Made by a program: the position numbers and the translations under genes. Of a stretch of DNA of 64,000 nucleotides, positions 1 through 8,259 are shown in pieces. The notes under the pieces are model-generated. The model was not told where the DNA came from. It did no database searches and worked only from the letters and a program-made list of their open reading frames with translations. Each line of letters begins with the position of its first letter. Positions within the stretch are counted from its first letter, which is position 1. Origin of the DNA: Falsibacillus pallidus (lineage in GTDB: Bacteria; Bacillota; Bacilli; Bacillales; DSM-25281); contig NZ_QQAY01000006.1 of the NCBI RefSeq assembly GCF_003350505.1, positions 1-64,000 on the forward strand, read 5' to 3'.

Positions 1-107
1 AGCTTTCATTCAAGTCGTCTATATATGGAAAAATTTTGAATAGTCATAGGGTTTTCTTACTATCACTGGTTTACGTACCTATTTTTTCTTGTTAATTTGA
101 CGGCTAT

Positions 108-127
108 GGAACCTGTCCCCATGTCCC
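108..127 (+). repeat. Half copy of the GGGACAGGTTCC paired-palindrome repeat (copy 1)
   Basis: Only one arm is present (GGAACCTGTCCC followed by CATGTCCC). It ends one base before the ahpF stop codon, so it lies directly downstream of ahpF on the minus strand. It may act as the transcript-end hairpin of ahpCF, but the partner arm is missing or has decayed. Confidence 0.7.
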
Positions 128-128
128 G

Positions 129-1658
129 TTAGTTGCGGATGAGGTAGTCGAATGCACCAAGGGCTGCTGTTGCTCCGGATCCCATGGAGATGATGATTTG
201 GTTGTAGGTGCTGTTTGTACAGTCTCCTGCTGCAAATACTCCCGGAATGGAAGTGGCTCCACGGTTATCGACGATGATTTCACCGATGCGGCTGCGCTCG
301 AGTGTTCCTTCCAGCCATTCTGTATTTGGTACAAGGCCGATTTGGATAAACACGCCTTGTAATTCAATGTGATGGTCTTCGCCAGTTTCGCGGTTGGTGT
401 AAGTAATGCCTGTGACATTATCAGTCCCGGTAATTTCCTGGGTCGCCGCATTGGTTACGACAGTCACGTTTGGCAGGCTGTTCAGACGCTCTTGCAGGAC
501 TTTGTCTGCTTTTAGCTCTGATCCAAATTCAAGAACGGTCACATGTTTGACGATCCCTGCAAGGTCGATTGCTGCTTCGACACCGGAGTTGCCGCCGCCG
601 ATGACCGCAACGTCTTTCCCTGCGAATAATGGACCATCACAGTGCGGGCAGTATGCGACGCCCTTGTTTTTGAGTTCTTGTTCACCCGGAACGTTGATAT
701 TACGCCAGCGTGCACCTGTTGAAAGAATCACGGATTTACTTTTCAGAACAGCACCATTTTCAAGAGTCACTTCGAAAAGGTCCTTCTTTTCTAAATGCTT
801 CGCACGCTGCAAGTCCATGATATCAATATCATACTCTTTTACGTGCTCCTCAAGGGCAGATGCGAGCTTCGGACCTTCCGTAGCTTTTACACTGATAAAG
901 TTTTCGATGCTCAGCGTATCCAGGACCTGGCCGCCGAAGCGTTCTGCCAAAATCCCCGTGCGGATGCCTTTACGCGCAGCATAAATAGCAGCGCTTGCAC
1001 CAGCTGGTCCGCCGCCGACAACAAGGACATCGTATGGATCTTTTTCAGCAAAATTTTCAGCACTAGAGCCTTCGCCCAATTTAGCCAGGATTTCCTGAAT
1101 GGAAATTCGGCCGCCATTCCAGAATTCGCCGTTTAGGAAAACGCCAGGTACGGCCATCACATTCTTACTTTCAACTTCGTCTTTAAATGCTGCTCCATCA
1201 ATCATTGTGTGCGTAATGTTAGGGTTCAGCACACTCATGATATTCAGGGCCTGCACAACATCAGGGCAGTTGTGGCAAGTGAGGCTTACATAGGTTTCAA
1301 AATGATAGGGACCCTCTATATTCTTGATTTGATCCATCACATTTTGCTCCACTTTCGGTGCTCGTCCACTTACTTGAAGCAAAGCCAAAACCAAAGAAGT
1401 AAACTCATGTCCGAGCGGGACGCCGGCAAAAGTGATTCCGGTATCTTCTCCGATACGGTTGATGCTGAAGCTTGGTGTTCTATTTAATTCTGCTTCTTCG
1501 ACAGTGATTTTAGATGACAGGGAAGCCAGCTCTTCGACAAGAGCCAGCATTTCCTTTGCTACGTCATCTTTACCCGCACTGACTTTTAGCAGAATGTCGT
1601 TTTCTAATAGTTGTAGATATTGATTTAATTGAGACTTAATTTCTGCATCAAGTGCCAT
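129..1658 (-). CDS. ahpF: Alkyl hydroperoxide reductase subunit F (NADH:AhpC disulfide reductase)
   Basis: This flavoprotein passes electrons from NADH through FAD and two Cys pairs to AhpC, which then reduces hydrogen peroxide and organic peroxides in the cytosol. The 509 residues match the usual AhpF length. The N-terminal double thioredoxin-fold domain (about 1-200) carries C128-x2-C131 in the sequence TCHNC. The FAD motif GGGPAG lies near 215-220, the thioredoxin-reductase type CPHC pair is at 337-340, and the NAD motif GGGNSG is near 354. It lies 15 bases downstream of ahpC on the same strand and so is the second gene of the ahpCF operon, presumably under the ahpC promoter. All catalytic motifs are intact. 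Confidence 0.98.
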   Translation of the reverse strand: MALDAEIKSQLNQYLQLLENDILLKVSAGKDDVAKEMLALVEELASLSSKITVEEAELNRTPSFSINRIGEDTGITFAGVPLGHEFTSLVLALLQVSGRAPKVEQNVMDQIKNIEGPYHFETYVSLTCHNCPDVVQALNIMSVLNPNITHTMIDGAAFKDEVESKNVMAVPGVFLNGEFWNGGRISIQEILAKLGEGSSAENFAEKDPYDVLVVGGGPAGASAAIYAARKGIRTGILAERFGGQVLDTLSIENFISVKATEGPKLASALEEHVKEYDIDIMDLQRAKHLEKKDLFEVTLENGAVLKSKSVILSTGARWRNINVPGEQELKNKGVAYCPHCDGPLFAGKDVAVIGGGNSGVEAAIDLAGIVKHVTVLEFGSELKADKVLQERLNSLPNVTVVTNAATQEITGTDNVTGITYTNRETGEDHHIELQGVFIQIGLVPNTEWLEGTLERSRIGEIIVDNRGATSIPGVFAAGDCTNSTYNQIIISMGSGATAALGAFDYLIRN

Positions 1659-1673
1659 TTGTCATCGCGCTCC

Positions 1674-2237
1674 TTAAATTTTTCCTACAAGGTCAAGGCT
1701 TGGTTTAAGTGTTTCTCCGCCTTCTTTCCATTTTGCAGGGCAAACTTCACCTGGGTTGTTGCGCACATATTGAGCTGCTTTAATTTTGTTTACTAGTGTG
1801 CTAGCATCACGGCCGATTCCATCTGCATTGATTTCAACGGCTTGGATGATACCGTCTGGGTCGATGATGAAAGTACCGCGGTCTGCTTGTCCAAGTTCCT
1901 CGACGAGTACGTCAAATTGGCGGGAAAGGACGTGTGCAGGATCGCCGATCATTGTATATGTGATTTTACCGATAGCTTCTGATGTATCATGCCATGCTTT
2001 GTGAGTGAAATGTGAATCTCTGGATACTGAGAATACTTCTACACCAAGCTCTTGCAGCGCAGGATATTGATCCTGAAGGTCTTCCAATTCAGTTGGGCAT
2101 ACGAATGTGAAGTCTGCTGGATAGAAGCAAACGACGCTCCAGTGGCCTTTGAAATCCTGGTCGGAAACTTCAAGGAAATCTCCGTTTCTATATGCTTGTG
2201 CTGTGAATGGTTGTACCTCTTTACCGATTAAAGACAT
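1674..2237 (-). CDS. ahpC: Alkyl hydroperoxide reductase subunit C (2-Cys peroxiredoxin)
   Basis: This is a typical 2-Cys peroxiredoxin of 187 residues. The peroxidatic Cys47 lies in FTFVCPTEL and the resolving Cys166 in GEVCPAKW. It reduces peroxides and is recycled by AhpF, encoded immediately downstream. The ATG start is preceded by a good GGAGG ribosome binding site (minus strand, around 2245). The promoter about 110 bases upstream carries a PerR-like operator, which fits peroxide induction. Confidence 0.98.
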   Translation of the reverse strand: MSLIGKEVQPFTAQAYRNGDFLEVSDQDFKGHWSVVCFYPADFTFVCPTELEDLQDQYPALQELGVEVFSVSRDSHFTHKAWHDTSEAIGKITYTMIGDPAHVLSRQFDVLVEELGQADRGTFIIDPDGIIQAVEINADGIGRDASTLVNKIKAAQYVRNNPGEVCPAKWKEGGETLKPSLDLVGKI

Positions 2238-2336
2238 AATGAAATTCCTCCAGTGATGTATATTTTAAAAGATTAATAGAAAGAAACTTGTGCTTTGAAA
2301 AAAGCAGGGAGCACTCTTTCAATAATAATTTTTAAT

Positions 2337-2375
2337 TTATAATAATTATTATATAGATATGATTATCGTTGTCAA
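2337..2375 (-). promoter_or_regulatory. ahpC promoter with PerR-type operator
   Basis: On the minus strand a TTGACA -35 (2370-2375) and a TATAAT -10 (2348-2353) are separated by 16 bases. The 15-mer TTATAATAATTATTA (2337-2351) matches the B. subtilis Per box TTATAATNATTATAA at 14 of 15 positions and overlaps the -10. Between the two promoter elements lies TGATTATCGTTGTC (plus-strand reading), which resembles a Fur box core. PerR control of ahpCF is established in B. subtilis; control here is inferred from the site. Confidence 0.8.
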
Positions 2376-2421
2376 TTGAAACGCAATAATAATTCAAAAT
2401 AAGAGGGAAATGGGACACCAG

Positions 2422-2526
2422 GGGACAGGTTCCTTGTCCCACTCGTGCCCCATAGATAGACGGTGGATCGTTTCAACTGCGATCTTCATATTCCTAATAA
2501 ACTTTATGGGACAAGGAACCTGTCCC
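2422..2526 (+). repeat. Paired-palindrome repeat element (copy 2, complete)
   Basis: The left arm GGGACAGGTTCCTTGTCCC (2422-2440) and its exact reverse complement GGGACAAGGAACCTGTCCC (2508-2526) enclose a spacer of 67 bases. Each arm is itself an imperfect palindrome. The element lies between the divergent ahpC and helD genes, upstream of both. Confidence 0.85.
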
Positions 2527-2543
2527 TATGTACCAGCACACAA

Positions 2544-2597
2544 AAAAGAGCAGCTTTTACAGAAAGGATCAAACTTCCCTGTAAATGCTGCTCTTTT
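2544..2597 (+). terminator. Strong hairpin in the helD upstream region
   Basis: AAAAGAGCAGC (2544-2554) plus TTTACAG pair with CTGTAAA plus GCTGCTCTTTT (ending at 2597), giving an 18-bp stem with one T-T mismatch and a loop of about 16 bases. The short T-run at the 3' side is terminator-like. The hairpin lies between divergent genes, so it is not behind any gene. It could be a leader attenuator of helD if transcription begins upstream of it, or a remnant of another element. Confidence 0.45.
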
Positions 2598-2748
2598 GAT
2601 ATTGAAAACGTGAAGGTTATATGGTAAATTTATATAGATATGTGTTGTTTAATTAATTTTTAATATATTTTCCCTATTTTAATTATACAACAAAATTAGT
2701 TCGTTCGTCAACCCTCTGATGAAAATATTTATTTAGGGAGTGTTTGCT

Positions 2749-5100
2749 TTGAAATTGGAAAACAAGCAGGAGCAAAAACGTGTCGATCATGTAATGGAGA
2801 TCATTGCGAAGGATATCAGCAGGTTGGAAGAGGAAACTGCACGCCGCAAGAATGAAGTAGTTCATATTCGCAAGCACTTTTGGGATGAGATCAAAGTGAA
2901 TACGGATACTTTCGACGATTACCTTGAGACAATTATTGGCCTGCGCCAAGAAGCTCAAGCTCTGTCGGTAAGTCAAACGAGTCATCGGCATGCTTCCAAG
3001 CGCTTATCCACACTCCGCCGGATGCAGAAGATCCCTTACTTTGGCCGAATCGATTTTATGGAAGAAGGGACCACGGATCAGGAACAAATCTACATTGGAA
3101 TTTCCTCTCTCAGCGACGAGAGCGGAGAAAACTTCCTCATTTATGACTGGAGGGCTCCAATTTCAAGTGTTTATTATGATTATCAGCCCGGTCCGGCAAA
3201 ATACTCAACCCCTGAGGGTGAAATCGACGGGGTGCTGGAGAAAAAGTGGCAATATCTAATCCGTGATGGTGAACTTCAATCCATGTTCGATACAAGTCTC
3301 ACCATAGGCGATGAAATTCTGCAGCAAGTGCTGGGCAAAGGCACTGACAAACAGATGCATAATATCGTTGCTACCATCCAGCAGGAGCAAAACCGGATCA
3401 TCCGCCATGATCGGGGAAGGCTTCTCGTTGTCCACGGTGCGGCTGGGAGCGGCAAGACATCCGCCGCCCTGCAGCGGATTGCTTATTTGTTATATAAATA
3501 TAGGGATAATTTGAATGCTGATCAAATTATTCTTTTTTCTCCCAACACGATGTTTAACAGCTACGTGGCAAATGTGCTTCCGGAGCTCGGGGAAGAGAAC
3601 ATGCAGCAGGTCACATTTCAGGAATACTTGGACCATCGTTTGAGCAAAAAGTTTCACGTGGAACATCCATATGAGCAATTGGAGTATGTGTTGACTGCAC
3701 CGCACTCGCCTTCGTATCAGGCAAGGGTTGCGGGCATCAAGTTTAAAGCAGGTGTCCAATTTTTTAATGCAGTCAATGCATACAGGAAATCACTCGAGTC
3801 GTGTGGAATGATATTTAAAGACATTAAATTTAGAGGGAACTCAATCGTTTCCGCAAAACAAATAGCTGACAGGTTTTATCATTTTGACACAAACCTCCGT
3901 TTTCATAACCGATTGGAAAAGTTAAAAGAATGGCTCCTTAAAGAACTGAATAATGCCGAAAAAGCGGAACGGTCGAAGCCTTGGGTCCAGGAGGAAATGG
4001 AGCTCCTAAGCAACGAGCAATATCACAAGGCTCGTACCATCCTTGCGAAAAAACAAGGATATAAAAGAGAAGAAATCGCGGACTATGAGGTTGAACCAAC
4101 GGCGCTGGCCCGATTGATTGTCCGCCGGAAATTGAAGCCGCTGCGTAAATGGATCAAAGGGTTTCATTTCATTGATTATAAGGGGCTTTACAAGCAAATT
4201 TTTGCCGCTGCCGAACAGATCGACCAGTGGATTGAAGGAGAGACTCCAAAGGAATGGGCGGATATTTGTAAAGAGACCGTGGAGATGGTCGATGAAAATA
4301 AACTATTGTATGAGGACGCTACGCCATTTTTACTGTTAAAAGAGCTGATCCAGGGATTCCAGATTAATAGTTCCATTAAGCATATCGTCGTGGACGAAGC
4401 CCAGGATTATTCACCATTTCAATTCGAGTTTTTGAAGCGATTATTTCCAGCGGCAAAAATGACGGTGCTTGGCGATTTTAATCAGGCGATCTTCGCCCAT
4501 GCGAGCGAAATGGTTGATTTCAATATCCTGACTAGCTTATATGGCCCGGATGAAACAGAAGTCATCAATATTTCCCGTAGCTACCGATCTACGAAGCCCA
4601 TTATCGAATTGACGAGAAGTCTGGTTCCGAATGGGGAAAGAATCATTCCATTTGAACGGGACGGCGCGCGGCCTGAGTTGAAAAAATTCGCAGATCATAA
4701 AGAACTGCACAATCAAATTACATCCAAAGTGGCAGATTTGCAAAGTCATGGCTATGAAAGCATTGCAATCATCTGCAAATCTGCGGAGGAAAGTCTGCAG
4801 GCATATGAGGCTTTATCAGAAAGGATCAATGAACTTAAACTATTGAAAAGAAGCTCGCTTGAATACGAACAAGGTGTCGTAATCGTCCCTTCCTATTTAG
4901 CGAAGGGTATCGAATTTGATGCTGTCATCATTTACGATGCATCGGAGTATGTATACGGTGACGAGAGCCTGCGCAGGACCTTCTACACAGCCTGCACCAG
5001 AGCGATGCATGAATTGCACCTATACAGTGTAGGCGAACCGAGCCCGTTCCTGCAGAACTGGGACGCAGGGACAGGTTCCGCGTCCCAGCACCCACTTTGA
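2749..5100 (+). CDS. helD: RNA polymerase recycling motor HelD (UvrD/Rep-like superfamily 1 ATPase)
   Basis: The protein is a superfamily 1 helicase-like ATPase of the HelD family, which in B. subtilis removes stalled RNA polymerase from DNA and recycles it. The TTG at 2749 is chosen because AGGGAG lies 8 bases upstream; the GTG at 2740 overlaps that ribosome binding site. The N-terminal coiled arm (about 1-80, rich in Lys/Glu) is followed by Walker A HGAAGSGKTS near residue 230, the DEAQD motif near 550 and the C-terminal TACTRAMHEL motif near 745. The length of about 783 residues suits the family. The last dozen codons (AGTGSASQHPL) are encoded by an arm of the GGGACAGGTTCC repeat, so the natural C-terminus appears replaced or extended. 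Confidence 0.93.
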   Translation: MKLENKQEQKRVDHVMEIIAKDISRLEEETARRKNEVVHIRKHFWDEIKVNTDTFDDYLETIIGLRQEAQALSVSQTSHRHASKRLSTLRRMQKIPYFGRIDFMEEGTTDQEQIYIGISSLSDESGENFLIYDWRAPISSVYYDYQPGPAKYSTPEGEIDGVLEKKWQYLIRDGELQSMFDTSLTIGDEILQQVLGKGTDKQMHNIVATIQQEQNRIIRHDRGRLLVVHGAAGSGKTSAALQRIAYLLYKYRDNLNADQIILFSPNTMFNSYVANVLPELGEENMQQVTFQEYLDHRLSKKFHVEHPYEQLEYVLTAPHSPSYQARVAGIKFKAGVQFFNAVNAYRKSLESCGMIFKDIKFRGNSIVSAKQIADRFYHFDTNLRFHNRLEKLKEWLLKELNNAEKAERSKPWVQEEMELLSNEQYHKARTILAKKQGYKREEIADYEVEPTALARLIVRRKLKPLRKWIKGFHFIDYKGLYKQIFAAAEQIDQWIEGETPKEWADICKETVEMVDENKLLYEDATPFLLLKELIQGFQINSSIKHIVVDEAQDYSPFQFEFLKRLFPAAKMTVLGDFNQAIFAHASEMVDFNILTSLYGPDETEVINISRSYRSTKPIIELTRSLVPNGERIIPFERDGARPELKKFADHKELHNQITSKVADLQSHGYESIAIICKSAEESLQAYEALSERINELKLLKRSSLEYEQGVVIVPSYLAKGIEFDAVIIYDASEYVYGDESLRRTFYTACTRAMHELHLYSVGEPSPFLQNWDAGTGSASQHPL
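5068..5086 (+). repeat. Extra repeat arm inside the 3' end of helD
   Basis: GGGACAGGTTCCGCGTCCC is a left-type arm of the paired-palindrome family with two changes. It sits in the coding end of helD, 43 bases before the arm of the complete copy at 5111, so left arms occur here in tandem. It is translated into the C-terminal residues of HelD. Confidence 0.8.
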
Positions 5101-5110
5101 AGAGAACGCA

Positions 5111-5216
5111 GGGACAGGTTCCTTGTCCCAAAAGAATTTTTCATTGATTTTTAAACAGCTGGCTCATTGAATGCTAAATAGAGAAGAAGAGTGGGGTGGG
5201 ATAAGGAACCTGTCCC
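5111..5216 (+). repeat. Paired-palindrome repeat element (copy 3, complete)
   Basis: Left arm GGGACAGGTTCCTTGTCCC (5111-5129) and right arm GGGATAAGGAACCTGTCCC (5198-5216) enclose 68 bases. CATGTCCC follows the right arm. The element fills most of the helD to regulator gap and ends seven bases before the ribosome binding site of the next gene. Confidence 0.85.
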
Positions 5217-5235
5217 CATGTCCCGGAGGTCTAAC

Positions 5236-6375
5236 ATGAAAAATTTTCAGTTTGATCGGTCTGATTATGCGGTTTCTTTCAATGGTGAAAGGGTTGTGTT
5301 ATTGCCGAAAGAGTATCATCTTCTGCACTATTTATTTGAACATCTGAATCAAACACTTTCGAGGGAAGCATTGCTGGACGGGGTCTGGCCTATGGAGGCC
5401 CCGACAGATCGTACGGTTGACGACCACGTTTATCGTTTGCGGAAGAAGCTCGCTGCTTTTGATAGAGTCGCTATTGAAACGGTCCGGGGGACTGGATACC
5501 GGCTGAAAATAAAGCAGACCCACGAGGACAATCCTCTTTCACACGATCAGGAATTCAAGGAGAGCATGGATGTTCTGTTTCGCAAATACATCTTGTTTGG
5601 GCAGGGAACTGGACTGAAATCCATTGCGAGCCAGCATGATGCTTTGGCCATTCCGATTGAAATCCATAAAAAAGTCTACCTCCATTTTGTAAATGGTGAT
5701 TTTCGCTGGTTTGTTCTGGATTCACCGGATGTTCCGTTCTCACAAAAGCTTTTTTATCTCCTGCACATATACGGGATTATTCAATTTCGGTTTGATCAAA
5801 CGTGTATGTACGCAGAGAAGGCATTGCAATCAAACGTTCTACCATGGGTGCAGCATCAGGAATTTGATGTTTTTGGCATGATTGGGATATACCTTAATAA
5901 TGGGGATTTTGAACAGGCTGCCCGGAAAATCAATTTCGTGCATTCGAAAATGGATGCGGGTGAAATGAACAAAGATATCTCTACATTTATCAAAGTCCAG
6001 GAAATAAAATTGGCCCTTGCTTCGCGGCAATCTGAGTCACTCGAATCCCATTTTGCAGCAGGTGATCAATTATTCCATAACTATCCGTATTTAAGGGAAA
6101 AGGGAAGGTACCTTATGTTAAAAGGGTTTGCGAATTGGATGAACGCGAGTCGAAAAGAAGGTCTCCAGTTGATGGATGAAGGATTCGCGACATTAGGGAC
6201 CTCTAAATTTGTGCCGAATATGGTAAATGGCGTAAAGGATATGATGGATCTCGGTCGTCATTTGAGCATTGAGGTTCCAAAGGAATACCAGGCGAAATGG
6301 GACACACTCTCCAAACAACATGATTTTAAGGGCTTGGCGACAGAATTAGAACGATTATTTCGCCAGTCCCTCTGA
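5236..6375 (+). CDS. Winged-helix (OmpR/PhoB-type) transcriptional regulator without receiver domain
   Basis: The N-terminal 95 residues form a PhoB/OmpR-type winged helix, recognised by LSREALLDGVWP, the recognition-helix segment TVDDHVYRLRKKL and the wing ending RGTGYRL. No receiver domain precedes it. The remaining 280 residues are mostly helical and may be a TPR-like sensory or oligomerisation domain. The start at 5236 is preferred over the upstream GTG at 5191 because GGAGG lies 8 bases before it and the intervening residues are repeat-encoded. It is followed 70 bases later by an MFS transporter on the same strand, a likely target. The inducing signal is unknown. Confidence 0.8.
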   Translation: MKNFQFDRSDYAVSFNGERVVLLPKEYHLLHYLFEHLNQTLSREALLDGVWPMEAPTDRTVDDHVYRLRKKLAAFDRVAIETVRGTGYRLKIKQTHEDNPLSHDQEFKESMDVLFRKYILFGQGTGLKSIASQHDALAIPIEIHKKVYLHFVNGDFRWFVLDSPDVPFSQKLFYLLHIYGIIQFRFDQTCMYAEKALQSNVLPWVQHQEFDVFGMIGIYLNNGDFEQAARKINFVHSKMDAGEMNKDISTFIKVQEIKLALASRQSESLESHFAAGDQLFHNYPYLREKGRYLMLKGFANWMNASRKEGLQLMDEGFATLGTSKFVPNMVNGVKDMMDLGRHLSIEVPKEYQAKWDTLSKQHDFKGLATELERLFRQSL

Positions 6376-6444
6376 TATTCTTCTGACAGTTCATTGATAT
6401 CCTTTTCTTACTGATTAATTTACTGTAAGAAGGGGATATTTTTT

Positions 6445-7692
6445 ATGAAGGATTTACAAACATTTTCTATATTTAATATGAAAAATTTCCGCACGTTATT
6501 TTTCGTTCAAGTGTTATCGAGCTTTGGGAATTGGCTTGATCTGCTGGCAGTCAACGCACTCATTTCGTTTGAATGGGGGCTGGATCTGTGGGCGAATGCT
6601 GCAGCGGTCGTTATGATGTTCCTGCCGTATATCGTCATTGGTCCGTTGTCATCTGTTTGGATCGACCGGCGGGATAAAAAGAAAATCCTGATCATGACGA
6701 CATTTGTTCGTGCAGGTGTGGCAGTTGGTTATTTTTTCGCTCCAGGTCTCTGGGTGCTGCTGCTGTTGATTTTCCTAAAAACTTCATTAGCCTCCATCTT
6801 TGAGCCAGCAAGACAAGCGGCTGCGCGTTCAGTGGTGCCTGATGCTTATCTTGCGGAGGCATCTTCCATCAGCCAGATGGTGTTGAATGTAACCAAGATC
6901 ACAGCACCATTGGTTGGAGGAGGGCTGCTCGCCGCTGCACGTCCGCAAATGGTTTTTATGGCAGAGGGGGTATTGTATGCCGCAGCTTTTCTGCTGATGT
7001 TTTGTCTGCCTGCATTAGAGGTGATGAAGGAAAAGGATCAACCTACTAGCGTTTCCTATTGGGAGGAGCTGAAAGAAGGGTTTTCACTGATTCGCTCAAA
7101 TCGCATCCTATCCACTGCGATCTGGATTACCTCTATCTCCATGTTTATTATTTTTCTCTATGACAGCTTCTTTGCTCCATTATCATTGTCACTGGGGTTG
7201 GATAAAACGGGATATGGGGTGCTCAGCAGTGCACTTGGCGCTGGTTCTGTCGCAGGGGCATTCTTATGCGGCTTCTTTAAAAAATGGAAGCAGAATCCAC
7301 TTCTGTTCATGTCAATTGGAAGGGTGATATCCGGTACATTCATGATTGTGGTAGGAATGGGCTGCTATGGCCTCGCCCATGGGAATCTTCTATTCTGGAT
7401 AGTGATTTTCGCTGTAATCGGATGTGTAGGAACTGCCCTCTTTGTGCCATACGGATATATCCTGACAACGGAGACGCCGCAACACCTATTGGGAAGAATC
7501 ACCGCTTTCTCAACCGCCGTCCAAAGTGCAGCGAGCCTGCTCGCCCCAATCATAGGAGCATCCCTCGGCCACTGGTTCGGATTAGCCAGCGTCTTCATCA
7601 TCTCTGCCATCAGCTTCATCCTGCTGGGCAGCATCTCCATGGGACGGAGGGACAGGTTCCTTGTCCCAAAACCGATTAGAAAAGCAGAGTGA
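6445..7692 (+). CDS. MFS transporter, putative drug/macrolide-type exporter
   Basis: The 415 residues contain about 12 hydrophobic segments and the MFS loop motif between TM2 and TM3 (IDRRDKKKI, near residue 75). The overall pattern resembles the MefA/MFS_3 group of proton-driven exporters. The ATG is preceded by AAGGGG. The upstream winged-helix gene is the probable regulator. The final residues, from about GRRDRFLVPK onward, are encoded by a repeat arm (7649-7667), so the cytosolic tail after the last TM is repeat-derived. The substrate cannot be inferred. Confidence 0.85.
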   Translation: MKDLQTFSIFNMKNFRTLFFVQVLSSFGNWLDLLAVNALISFEWGLDLWANAAAVVMMFLPYIVIGPLSSVWIDRRDKKKILIMTTFVRAGVAVGYFFAPGLWVLLLLIFLKTSLASIFEPARQAAARSVVPDAYLAEASSISQMVLNVTKITAPLVGGGLLAAARPQMVFMAEGVLYAAAFLLMFCLPALEVMKEKDQPTSVSYWEELKEGFSLIRSNRILSTAIWITSISMFIIFLYDSFFAPLSLSLGLDKTGYGVLSSALGAGSVAGAFLCGFFKKWKQNPLLFMSIGRVISGTFMIVVGMGCYGLAHGNLLFWIVIFAVIGCVGTALFVPYGYILTTETPQHLLGRITAFSTAVQSAASLLAPIIGASLGHWFGLASVFIISAISFILLGSISMGRRDRFLVPKPIRKAE

Positions 7693-7811
7693 GGTGCTGA
7701 GGGTTCCTTGTCCCACGCCAATTTGGTGACTTGATCAGAGTAGAGGGAGCTATCGATGTGGTAGCATATATCCATGGTGCTTGCAGGGTGGTGGGACAAG
7801 GAACCTGTCCC
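7649..7811 (+). repeat. Paired-palindrome repeat element (copy 4, with an extra internal arm)
   Basis: Left arm GGGACAGGTTCCTTGTCCC (7649-7667) lies in the 3' coding end of the MFS gene. A truncated second left arm, GGGTTCCTTGTCCC, is at 7701-7714. The right arm GGGACAAGGAACCTGTCCC is at 7793-7811. The distance from the truncated arm to the right arm (111 bases) equals the normal element length, so the outer left arm looks like an addition. Confidence 0.8.
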
Positions 7812-7841
7812 CCTGTCTCTTAATGAAAGGGGAAATGATTC

Positions 7842-8126
7842 TTGAGTATTACGGAATTTGTTAGGAAGACAATCAGTGAGATGAATGGTTTTGATAAGGA
7901 TCATAAGGAAGGCATTCAAGAGATCATTGGAATGGCTTTAGAGGTTTATCAATTAAAGTCATATGAGGAAGTAGAGGAAACATCTTCAGGCAAGATTCGG
8001 TATTTATATATAGACTCTATGATGGAAGAAAACATGTTGTCTAAAATAGTAGAGGTCTCTACAGAAGGCGATCCAGATTGGACTATTGAGTCTGTTTATG
8101 ACAGCCGAGTAATTCGGGAGTATTAA
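7842..8126 (+). CDS. Small hypothetical protein
   Basis: This 94-residue acidic, soluble protein starts with TTG, preceded by AAAGGGG at good spacing. I do not recognise the family. It has no signal peptide, membrane segment or metal motif. The N-terminal part is predicted helical (TEFVRKTISEM) and the C-terminal part looks like beta-strands (KIRYLYIDSM). It lies between two complete copies of the paired-palindrome repeat (7649-7811 and 8142-8242), so it is transcriptionally isolated. Confidence 0.6.
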   Translation: MSITEFVRKTISEMNGFDKDHKEGIQEIIGMALEVYQLKSYEEVEETSSGKIRYLYIDSMMEENMLSKIVEVSTEGDPDWTIESVYDSRVIREY

Positions 8127-8141
8127 AAGATGCGGGATGGA

Positions 8142-8242
8142 GGGACAGGTTCCTCGTCCCGCACTTTCTTTTACTAAGCTTCATATGAATTCATTGCCGC
8201 TATGCTATCTCGAAATACGGCATGGGACGAGGAACCTGTCCC
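8142..8242 (+). repeat. Paired-palindrome repeat element (copy 5, complete)
   Basis: Left arm GGGACAGGTTCCTCGTCCC (8142-8160) and right arm GGGACGAGGAACCTGTCCC (8224-8242) are exact reverse complements. Both carry the C/G variant at the position that is T/A in copies 2 and 4. The element lies between the convergent small gene and the sedolisin gene, and could supply hairpins for both transcript ends. Confidence 0.85.
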
Positions 8243-8259
8243 CAATTGTCCCATTCCTA

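Noticed and set aside
2410-2613. A 67-codon frame upstream of helD
   Set aside because: It lies across the paired-palindrome repeat and the hairpin, with no ribosome binding site.
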